Below, piece by piece: positions 15,446 to 20,678 of a stretch of 20,678 bases of DNA. Origin of the DNA: an uncultured Microbacterium sp. (GTDB lineage Bacteria; Actinomycetota; Actinomycetes; Actinomycetales; Microbacteriaceae); assembly GCA_937926065.1 (NCBI GenBank), contig CALANM010000172.1, positions 1 through 20,678 on the forward strand. The letters are read 5' to 3'. Both the position numbers and the translations under genes were made by a program. The notes below the pieces were generated by a model. The model was not told where the DNA came from and searched no databases. It was given only the letters and a program-made list of their open reading frames with translations. Within the stretch, counting starts at the first letter, position 1. The number at the start of each line of letters is the position of its first letter.

Positions 15446-15451
15446 AGTCTG
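15446..15451 (-). promoter_or_regulatory. Candidate -10 box (CAGACT) for the ligase gene
   Basis: On the minus strand CAGACT is followed by six bases and ATG 15439, the same layout as the TAGGCT-N6-ATG starts elsewhere in the window. The first base departs from TANNNT. No Shine-Dalgarno is present. Confidence 0.4.
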
Positions 15452-15470
15452 ACACGCTGAGGGCGGCGGG

Positions 15471-15500
15471 TTCGCGGCATCCGTCACGATCTGGCAAAAT
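15471..15500 (+). promoter_or_regulatory. Candidate promoter of the rpsP operon
   Basis: TTCGCG (15471-15476), an 18-base spacer and CAAAAT (15495-15500). The sequence round the -10 (TGGCAAAATAGACGGTT) closely resembles that of rplS (TGGCAGAATAGATTCTT), which supports the assignment. The start would be near 15507, giving a leader of about 118 bases before the GTG; I see no strong stem-loop in it. Confidence 0.5.
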
Positions 15501-15624
15501 AGACGGTTGGACCAGTCGCCCGACCCTCTATCCGGCGATCGGCCCGACCTCAGAGCTTCCGCCGGGTGTGCACCCCACTCTCCAGGCGACGTTCATCACT
15601 TTCAAAACACCATTCAGGAGAATT

Positions 15625-16053
15625 GTGGCTGTCAAGATCCGTCTGAAGCGTCTCGGCAAGATCCGTGCGCCGTATTACCGCATCGTCGTCGCCGACTCGC
15701 GCACCAAGCGCGACGGTCGCGTCATCGAGGAGATCGGCAAGTACCACCCGACCGAGGAGCCCTCGTTCATCGAGATCGACTCGGAGCGCGCGCAGTACTG
15801 GCTGTCGGTCGGCGCCCAGCCCACCGAGCAGGTCACCGCACTGCTCAAGCTCACGGGCGACTGGGGCAAGTTCAAGGGCGACGCGAACGCCGTGTCGACC
15901 GTGAAGACGGCCGAGGCCAAGCCTGAGTTCGTCGTCGACTCCTCCAAGAAGTCGGTCATCAAGCCCAAGGCGGAGAAGAAGGCCGAAGAGCCGGCTCCCG
16001 CTGCCGACGCCGACGCCGCTGAGGCCGAGGCTGAGACCACCGAGGCCGAGTAA
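15625..16053 (+). CDS. rpsP: 30S ribosomal protein S16
   Basis: 142 aa. GTG 15625 gives M-AVKIRLKRLGKIRAPYYRIVVADSR in sections, the S16 N-terminus, with AGGAG four bases upstream. The S16 core ends near residue 85 (TALLKLTGDWGKFKG). The rest is a Lys/Glu/Ala tail ending in an acidic run (EAEAETTEAE), an extension common in actinobacterial S16. S16 binds 16S rRNA early and stabilises the 5' domain of the 30S subunit. First gene of rpsP-khpA-rimM-trmD; khpA starts five bases after its stop. Confidence 0.97.
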   Translation: MAVKIRLKRLGKIRAPYYRIVVADSRTKRDGRVIEEIGKYHPTEEPSFIEIDSERAQYWLSVGAQPTEQVTALLKLTGDWGKFKGDANAVSTVKTAEAKPEFVVDSSKKSVIKPKAEKKAEEPAPAADADAAEAEAETTEAE

Positions 16054-16057
16054 GACT

Positions 16058-16288
16058 GTGCTTGCCGCCGCGCTCGAACACGTCGTGAAGGGGATAGTCG
16101 ATCACCCTGACGACGTCACCGTCCGTACCGCCACGTCGCCCCGCGGCGACGTCCTCGAGGTGCGTGTGCACCCCGATGACCGCGGACGCGTGATCGGGCG
16201 CGGCGGCCGCACGGCCAAGGCCCTGCGCACCCTCATCACGGCTCTCGCCGACGGCGCGCGCGTGCGCGTCGACGTCGCGGACGACTGA
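16058..16288 (+). CDS. khpA: KH-domain RNA-binding protein KhpA
   Basis: 76-aa single KH domain with the RNA-gripping loop in RVIGRGGRTAKALRTL (about residues 48-63). The start is GTG at 16058 and the protein begins LAAALEHVVKGIVDHPDDV after Met. Homologues between rpsP and rimM (YlqC/KhpA) bind RNA, often with KhpB (Jag), and affect cell division and small-RNA regulation in other bacteria; the role here is inferred from that. Packed between rpsP and rimM (one base before the rimM ATG), so co-translated. Confidence 0.94.
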   Translation: MLAAALEHVVKGIVDHPDDVTVRTATSPRGDVLEVRVHPDDRGRVIGRGGRTAKALRTLITALADGARVRVDVADD

Positions 16289-16289
16289 C

Positions 16290-16925
16290 ATGGCGGCCTC
16301 AGGAGCCGCTCGCACCCAGCTGCGCGTCGGCCGTCTCGTCAAGGCCCACGGTCTCAAGGGCGCGCTCAAGCTCGAGCTCTACACCGACGACCCCGATGGG
16401 CGCTTCGTCCCGGGCGCCGTCTTCACTCTGCAGGTCCCTGAGGTCTCGCCCTGGCACGGCAAGACCGTCACCGTCCGCGAGTTCCGCTGGATGAACACGC
16501 ACCCCGTCGTCTTCTTCGACGGCATCGACGACCGCACCGCCGCGGAGTCCCTCGTGCGTGCAATCCTCTGGATCGATCAGGATGCCGCTGAAGCCTCTGA
16601 AGAGGACGCTTGGTACGACCACCAGCTCGTGGGCCTCGATGTGATCCGCGATGACGCCGTCGTCGGCCGCGTCGTGCGCGTCGATCACCTCCCCGCGCAG
16701 GACCTGCTGATCGTGCGCCCATCGGGCGAGGCTGAACGCGAGGTGCTGGTCCCGTTCGTGGCGGCGATCGTGCCTGAGGTCGATATCGCCGCAGGGCGCA
16801 TCGTGGTCACGCCCCCGGTGGGACTCTTCGAAGACGTCCCCGATGAGGAACCGGATCCGGCGTCGGATGACAGCGCCCCCACCGACCGCGCCGATGCGGC
16901 GGACAGCGCCTCCTCCGAGGACTGA
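16290..16925 (+). CDS. rimM: 16S rRNA processing protein RimM
   Basis: 211-aa assembly factor for the 30S head, which binds S19. The N-terminal RimM barrel begins RVGRLVKAHGLKGALKLELYTD (12-33). A PRC-barrel follows at about 105-180 (WYDHQLVGLDVI ... DLLIVRP ... VPFVAAIVPEVDIAAGRIVVTPPVGLFE). The last 30 residues are an acidic Asp/Ser/Ala tail that is not part of the conserved fold. ATG 16290 lies one base after khpA, and trmD starts two bases after the stop. Confidence 0.96.
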   Translation: MAASGAARTQLRVGRLVKAHGLKGALKLELYTDDPDGRFVPGAVFTLQVPEVSPWHGKTVTVREFRWMNTHPVVFFDGIDDRTAAESLVRAILWIDQDAAEASEEDAWYDHQLVGLDVIRDDAVVGRVVRVDHLPAQDLLIVRPSGEAEREVLVPFVAAIVPEVDIAAGRIVVTPPVGLFEDVPDEEPDPASDDSAPTDRADAADSASSED

Positions 16926-16926
16926 C

Positions 16927-17634
16927 GTGCGCATCGACGTCGTCTCCATCTTCCCGTCGTTCTTCGACGTTCTCGAGGTCTCGCTTCTCGGCAGAGCCCG
17001 CGCGAACGGGCTGCTCGACGTGCGTGTGCACGACCTGCGCGACTACACCCACGACCGGCATCGGACGGTCGACGACACGCCGTATGGCGGCGGCGCGGGC
17101 ATGGTGATGAAGCCTGAGCCATGGGGCGAGGCGCTCGACGCCATCGCTGCAACGACGTCGGGGCGACCGACTTTCGTGTTCCCGTCGCCGGCGGGCGAGC
17201 GTTTCACCCAGTCGATCGCGCGCGAGCTCACGGGAGAGTCTCATCTCGTCTTCGGCTGCGGCCGTTACGAGGGCATCGACGAGCGTGTGTTCGCCTACGC
17301 CGCGACGCTCGGTGACGTGCGGCTCATGAGCCTCGGCGACTACGTGCTCAATGGCGGCGAGGTCGCTGCGATGGCGATGATCGAGGCGGTCGGACGGCTC
17401 ATCCCGGGCGTGGTCGGGAATCCCGACAGCCTCGTCGAGGAATCGCACGAAGACGGTCTGCTGGAGTACCCGTCGTACACGAAGCCGGCATCCTGGCGCG
17501 GGTACGACGTCCCGGAGGTCCTGCTGAGCGGTCACCACGGGCGCGTCGCCGAGTGGCGCCGCGACCAGCAGGTGGAGCGCACGCGTCAGCGTCGCCCGGA
17601 TCTGCTGCCGGATTCCGAGCGCGACGACTCCTGA
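16927..17634 (+). CDS. trmD: tRNA (guanine-N1-)-methyltransferase TrmD
   Basis: 235-aa SPOUT methyltransferase that makes m1G37 next to the anticodon and so prevents +1 frameshifting. The GTG start at 16927 gives the family start MRIDVVSIFPSFFDVL. Motifs are YGGGAGMVMKPEP (53-65), the knot segment FGCGRYEGIDERV (109-121) with its SAM-binding loop, and SLGDYVLNGGE (135-145). Length is normal. It ends the operon: the next gene, 34 bases on, is convergent. rplS, which often follows trmD directly, is 2.66 kb away. The short CGACCC/GGGTCG repeat in the gap (17646-17658) has no room for a loop. Confidence 0.97.
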   Translation: MRIDVVSIFPSFFDVLEVSLLGRARANGLLDVRVHDLRDYTHDRHRTVDDTPYGGGAGMVMKPEPWGEALDAIAATTSGRPTFVFPSPAGERFTQSIARELTGESHLVFGCGRYEGIDERVFAYAATLGDVRLMSLGDYVLNGGEVAAMAMIEAVGRLIPGVVGNPDSLVEESHEDGLLEYPSYTKPASWRGYDVPEVLLSGHHGRVAEWRRDQQVERTRQRRPDLLPDSERDDS

Positions 17635-17668
17635 CCGTCATCCGGCCGACCCGGGGTCGACTCGCCCG

Positions 17669-18790
17669 TCAGTCGTGGAGTGCGCGCAAGGCGGCGATGG
17701 TCTGCGCGTGCCACGCACGCGCGGCGGGAAGCGCACCGGTGTAGATCGGGGTGTCGTGCCCGACGCCGAGGTAGCGCACGACCGCGGCATCGACGCCGCT
17801 GCGGCGCAGCGCGGCGCCGTAGGCCTCGCCATCGCGCCGGAGGTTGTCGAACTCGGCCGTGAGTATGAGCGCTGGCGGGAGCCCGACGTGGTCTTCGGCG
17901 AGCAGCGGGGACGCATAGGGTGTGCGCGCGTCCGCCGGATCGGCGAGGTAGGTGCGTGCGATGGACCGGAGCTCGCGCACGACGAGGATCGACGGCACGC
18001 CCATGCGCCATGTCGGACGGAAGTCGATGTGCCACCCGGTGAGGTCGGTGACAGGGACCTCGAGCAGCTGAAGGCGGATCGGATGCCGGTGACGATCGCG
18101 ATTCATGAGGGTGACGGCGGCGGCGATCGCGCCGCCTGCCGAGACACCCGTGACGGCCACTCTGGTCGGGTCGATCCTGAGCCGCTCCGCTTCGTGCACG
18201 ACCCACTCGAATGCCGCGTGCGCCTGTTCCACCTGAGTCGGGAAGCGGTGCTCGGGCGCGAGGTCATACGCCACCGCGACCACGACGACATCTGCCTCCG
18301 CTGCACGGCGGCGGCATTCGGCATCCGTCGTCGGATAGTCGATGCCGCCGATCCGGAACGCTCCTCCGAAGCAGTGGACCACCACGGGGCGCACCCGGTC
18401 GTCGTCTGCGGGGCGGTACACGCGCATGCGCACGTCGGGGAAGCCGGTGACCGGCACCGTGTGCTCCTCCGTCGGGACATCCGGCCCGGGAGTCCCCGCG
18501 TTCGCCAGCTCGTCGCGGTCCCACGCGAGAGCGGCCTTCCGGTGGCGAGCCCGCGCACGTGCGGAGGCCGACACGGGCGCCGCGACTCCAGCAGCGGGCG
18601 ACGCGTGCGCAGGCGACTCGGCCGCCACGGCGCCTCCTCGCCGTGCGCGCCCTGCCAGCGGGGCGCCAAAGATCGCTCTGACACGACCCCAGAGGCCGGA
18701 CAGCTGCTGTGTCAGCCGCTTCCACGCCTGACGCAGGAGGTACCTGCGGTGAATGCGAAGCCGCTCCGACAGGTACGGGTCGATGGGCAT
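17669..18790 (-). CDS. Alpha/beta hydrolase, HSL-like esterase with altered HGG motif
   Basis: 373 aa. The C-terminal 260 residues are an alpha/beta-hydrolase fold of the hormone-sensitive-lipase type. The triad looks complete: nucleophile S217 in GVSAGG, D315 in TAEFDNLRRDGEAYG, H345 in GVGHDTPIY. The oxyanion motif is unusual: PVVVHCFGGAF (135-145) stands where the family has PVVVYxHGGAF, so the His is replaced by F141. The first 90 residues are an Arg/Ala-rich region with a basic helix (RRYLLRQAWKRLTQQL) and no clear signal peptide. ATG 18790 is 10 bases after the map stop, with AGGCAGGG upstream, so it is probably in an operon with map. The substrate is unknown; a short-chain ester is the family default. 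Confidence 0.87.
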   Translation of the reverse strand: MPIDPYLSERLRIHRRYLLRQAWKRLTQQLSGLWGRVRAIFGAPLAGRARRGGAVAAESPAHASPAAGVAAPVSASARARARHRKAALAWDRDELANAGTPGPDVPTEEHTVPVTGFPDVRMRVYRPADDDRVRPVVVHCFGGAFRIGGIDYPTTDAECRRRAAEADVVVVAVAYDLAPEHRFPTQVEQAHAAFEWVVHEAERLRIDPTRVAVTGVSAGGAIAAAVTLMNRDRHRHPIRLQLLEVPVTDLTGWHIDFRPTWRMGVPSILVVRELRSIARTYLADPADARTPYASPLLAEDHVGLPPALILTAEFDNLRRDGEAYGAALRRSGVDAAVVRYLGVGHDTPIYTGALPAARAWHAQTIAALRALHD

Positions 18791-18800
18791 GGGCCCTGCC

Positions 18801-19583
18801 TCAGTCGACCCCGAGGAAGGAGCGGTCCGTGAGGACGAGCGGACCGTCCTCGGTGATAGCGACCGTGTGCTCGGAGTGTGCTCCCCGCGAGCCGTCGACG
18901 CTGCGCAGCGTCCAGCCGTCGGGATCGGTGACGAGCTCGTCGGTCGTCTGAAGGAACCAGGGCTCCAGTGCGACCACGAGTCCGGCGCGCAGCGGATAGC
19001 CGCGCCCGGGCTTGCCGTCGTTGGGCACGTGGGGGTCGCCGTGCATGACGCGACCCACGCCGTGCCCACCGAAATCGGTGTTGATCGAGTACCCATCGGC
19101 GTGTGCGACCTGGGAGATGGCATGCGAGATGTCGCCGATGCGGTTTCCGACGACCGCGGCGGTGATCGCAGCCTGGAGCGCGCGCTCGGTCGTGTCGATG
19201 AGCGCGAGATCCTCGTCGCGCGGCGTGCCGACCACGAACGAGATCGCAGAGTCGGCGACCCATCCGTCGACCGACACGGCGAAGTCGAGCGACACGAGGT
19301 CGCCGTCGCGCAGCGTGTAGTCGTGGGGGAGGCCGTGGAGCACGGCGTCGTTGACCGACGTGCAGATGACCTTCCCGAACGGGCTCGCTCCGAACGAGGG
19401 GTGGTAGTCGATGTAGCAGGACTCCGCTCCGGCTTTGCGGATGAGCTCGTGAGCCCGTCGATCGATCGCGAGCAGGTTGGTCCCCACCTTGGTCTCGTCG
19501 CGCAGCGTCGCCAGCACTTCGGCGACGAAACGACCCGCGGGTCGCATCTGTTCGATCTCGGCGGGTGTGCGCAGCTCGATCAT
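18801..19583 (-). CDS. map: Methionine aminopeptidase, type I
   Basis: 260-aa dinuclear metalloenzyme that removes the initiator Met. The metal ligands are all present: D100, D111, H174 (GHGVGRVMHG), E207 (ALEPWF) and E239 (HSEHTVAI); H83 (LHGLP) is the conserved catalytic-site His. I chose ATG 19583 because it gives the family start MIELRTPAEIEQMRPAGRF and has AAAGGAAG just upstream. An ATG at 19607 would add eight residues that include this site. Type I, without the N-terminal zinc-finger extension. The esterase follows 10 bases downstream. Confidence 0.96.
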   Translation of the reverse strand: MIELRTPAEIEQMRPAGRFVAEVLATLRDETKVGTNLLAIDRRAHELIRKAGAESCYIDYHPSFGASPFGKVICTSVNDAVLHGLPHDYTLRDGDLVSLDFAVSVDGWVADSAISFVVGTPRDEDLALIDTTERALQAAITAAVVGNRIGDISHAISQVAHADGYSINTDFGGHGVGRVMHGDPHVPNDGKPGRGYPLRAGLVVALEPWFLQTTDELVTDPDGWTLRSVDGSRGAHSEHTVAITEDGPLVLTDRSFLGVD

Positions 19584-19605
19584 CGGCTTCCTTTCGTCGT
19601 CTTCC

Positions 19606-19611
19606 ATTCTG
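19606..19611 (-). promoter_or_regulatory. Candidate -10 box (CAGAAT) for map
   Basis: On the minus strand CAGAAT lies 22 bases before ATG 19583, leaving a short leader with the Shine-Dalgarno. It is the same -10 as in the rplS promoter. No good -35 is found at 16-18 bases. Confidence 0.4.
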
Positions 19612-19621
19612 TCTGACGGCG

Positions 19622-19627
19622 TAGCAT
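19622..19627 (+). promoter_or_regulatory. -10 box (TAGCAT), leaderless start of the membrane-protein gene
   Basis: TAGCAT, then six bases (CGAGGC), then ATG 19634, the same geometry as the TAGGCT starts. It lies 10 bases from the divergent -10 of map, so the two promoters are back to back. Confidence 0.5.
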
Positions 19628-19633
19628 CGAGGC

Positions 19634-20125
19634 ATGTGGCTGCGTCAGGCGTTCTTCCGATGGCTCCTTCCGGCGGCGTTCGTGCTGCCGCTGTGGCTGT
19701 TCATCGGCTGGATCGTCTTCGGGGCCAGCCCGTGGGCGCTGGTGTGGGTGCTGCTCTCGGCCCCGATCGTCTTCGTCGGCCAGCTCGTGCTCATGCTCCT
19801 CGTGCGCGCGCGCGGGACGGTCCGCACCGATCGTGCGGTCTCGTCGACGGATGCCGCGGTGATCGGCGCATGGCACGTCCTCATCATCGCGCTGGGGCTC
19901 TTCGACGGCACGTGGTGGTGGCCGATCCTCGGCGTCACGGTCGCTGTCGGCGTCGCCGCGCTGTGGACGTCGCTGTGGCAGCTGTGGCGTGAGACCGGAC
20001 CCCGGGCCGTGCTCCTGCGAGAGCGGGGCACGCGGATCTCCGACATCGGTTCGGGCCGGGCGACGGGCGCTCCTGCCGGTGACGTCGTCGTCATCGAGGA
20101 GCGCCGCACGCCGCCTGCGGCATAG
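19634..20125 (+). CDS. Small integral membrane protein, unknown function
   Basis: 163 aa. Four hydrophobic segments are visible: about 9-29, 33-57, 75-93 and 97-116, each with several Trp residues (WLFIGWIVF, WALVWVLL, GTWWWPILG, LWTSLWQLW). Basic residues at 4, 9, 58, 60, 64 and 67 suggest both ends and the middle loop are cytoplasmic. A soluble tail of about 45 residues (ETGPRAVLLRERGTRISDIGSG...) follows. I recall similar short proteins in Microbacteriaceae annotated loosely as transporter permease, but it is too small for a complete transporter and I give no function. It is divergent from map and upstream of rplS, which has its own promoter. Confidence 0.8.
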   Translation: MWLRQAFFRWLLPAAFVLPLWLFIGWIVFGASPWALVWVLLSAPIVFVGQLVLMLLVRARGTVRTDRAVSSTDAAVIGAWHVLIIALGLFDGTWWWPILGVTVAVGVAALWTSLWQLWRETGPRAVLLRERGTRISDIGSGRATGAPAGDVVVIEERRTPPAA

Positions 20126-20135
20126 CCGCCCCGTT

Positions 20136-20164
20136 TTGGCGACGTTCCGAGTCCATGGCAGAAT
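20136..20164 (+). promoter_or_regulatory. Promoter of rplS
   Basis: TTGGCG (20136-20141), a 17-base spacer and CAGAAT (20159-20164). It begins 11 bases after the preceding stop codon. The start would be near 20171, so the rplS mRNA has a leader of about 125 bases. Confidence 0.65.
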
Positions 20165-20170
20165 AGATTC

Positions 20171-20295
20171 TTGTGCCCTGGACAGACTCTGCCTCAGGGG
20201 AGCACGGCGCCGGTGACGGACGCCGCGGGCACCGACATCTCATCTAACCTCTGACTCTCGCGATCGACCTGTGGCGGTCGCAGGAAGTGACGATC
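20171..20295 (+). other. 5' leader of rplS mRNA, possible autoregulatory RNA
   Basis: About 125 non-coding bases between the predicted start and ATG 20296. A five-base-pair hairpin, CGACC (20265-20269) with GGTCG (20276-20280), ends just before the Shine-Dalgarno AGGAAG (20282-20287). Ribosomal-protein leaders often bind their own product, and L19 leaders are known in other phyla, but I cannot match this one to a named motif. Confidence 0.3.
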
Positions 20296-20643
20296 ATGCA
20301 GATCCTCGACTCCGTCGACGCAGCCTCGCTGCGCTCCGACATTCCCGCCTTCGCGCCCGGCGACACCGTCAAGGTGCACGTCAACATCACGGAAGGCAGC
20401 CGCTCGCGCGTCCAGGTCTTCCAGGGCGTCGTGATCGGCCGCTCTGGCGACGGCGTGCGCGAGACCTTCACGGTCCGCAAGATCAGCTTCCAGGTCGGTG
20501 TCGAGCGCACCTTCCCGGTCCACAGCCCGTCGATCGACCGCATCGAGGTCGTCACGCGCGGTGACGTCCGCCGTGCGAAGCTCTACTACCTCCGTGAGCT
20601 CCGTGGCAAGAAGGCCAAGATCAAGGAGAAGCGCGACAACTGA
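20296..20643 (+). CDS. rplS: 50S ribosomal protein L19
   Basis: 115 aa, the usual L19 length. Family segments are FAPGDTVKVHVNITEGSRSR, VFQGVVIGRSGDGVRETFTVRKIS in sections, and the basic end RRAKLYYLRELRGKKAKIKEK. ATG 20296 is chosen over GTG 20287 because AGGAAG lies eight bases upstream of it and overlaps the GTG. L19 sits at the 30S-50S interface and makes an inter-subunit bridge. It stands apart from rpsP-rimM-trmD, with which it commonly forms one operon. Confidence 0.97.
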   Translation: MQILDSVDAASLRSDIPAFAPGDTVKVHVNITEGSRSRVQVFQGVVIGRSGDGVRETFTVRKISFQVGVERTFPVHSPSIDRIEVVTRGDVRRAKLYYLRELRGKKAKIKEKRDN

Positions 20644-20656
20644 CGCGCAGCACGAG

Positions 20657-20678
20657 AAGGCCCCGGAGGCATGCCTCC
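20657..20678 (+). terminator. Terminator hairpin of rplS, cut by the window end
   Basis: Fourteen bases after the rplS stop, AAGGCCCCGGAGGC begins what looks like the left arm of a terminator. The last 14 bases (20665-20678) are already a perfect palindrome centred on CATG, and the left arm predicts that the stem continues beyond the window. Confidence 0.6.

Noticed and set aside
15507..15624. Search for a structured leader upstream of rpsP
   Set aside because: Only short self-complementary stretches such as GGGTG/CACCC with a two-base centre; nothing supports an RNA element.
17646..17658. CGACCC/GGGTCG inverted repeat between trmD and the esterase as a terminator
   Set aside because: The arms are separated by one base, leaving no room for a loop, and there is no T-tract.

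Overview
The window is high-GC DNA with many GTG starts and TANNNT-type -10 boxes placed directly before start codons. Its gene order is actinobacterial: rpmF-rnc-mutM ... smc-ftsY ... ffh ... rpsP-khpA-rimM-trmD ... rplS. Protein style (short FtsY without an acidic A domain, LipA/LipB, DUF2004 protein, tandem-GNAT protein) points to Microbacteriaceae, most likely Microbacterium or a close relative. The genus is inferred from family resemblance, not computed.

Layout. 1-1738: end of rpmF (L32), rnc (RNase III) and mutM (formamidopyrimidine-DNA glycosylase), tightly packed. 1748-4816: a block lying between mutM and smc, which are often close together in actinobacteria. It holds a secreted protein made almost entirely of Ca2+-binding RTX nonapeptides (+), and on the minus strand a tandem-GNAT acetyltransferase, an 86-aa unknown protein and a probable 32-aa micro-ORF. 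The micro-ORF has a full-length Shine-Dalgarno and a near-consensus promoter. Two strong hairpins punctuate the block. 4934-9920: smc, ftsY and a DUF2004 protein. 9922-11594 (-): the lipoate pair lipB-lipA, overlapping by ATGA. 11685-12644: a TetR regulator fused in one frame to a VOC/glyoxalase-like domain, divergent from lipB, with an imperfect palindrome in the shared promoter region. 12698-14248: ffh. 14276-15439 (-): a GCS2/YbdK-type carboxylate-amine ligase. 15625-17634: rpsP-khpA-rimM-trmD. 17669-19583 (-): map and an HSL-like esterase. 19634-20125: a small membrane protein. 20296-20643: rplS with its own promoter and leader, and the start of a terminator at the window edge.

Function. 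Most of the window is core information processing: rRNA maturation and ribosome assembly (rnc, rpsP, rimM, trmD, rplS, khpA), co-translational targeting and N-terminal processing (ffh, ftsY, map), chromosome organisation (smc) and DNA repair (mutM). The parts with least precedent that I could see are the micro-ORF locus at 4718-4883, the TetR-VOC fusion with its candidate operator, the RTX-only protein whose last repeats change from acidic to basic, and the esterase that has lost the His of its HGG motif. I saw no tRNA, rRNA, CRISPR array, insertion sequence or prophage gene.
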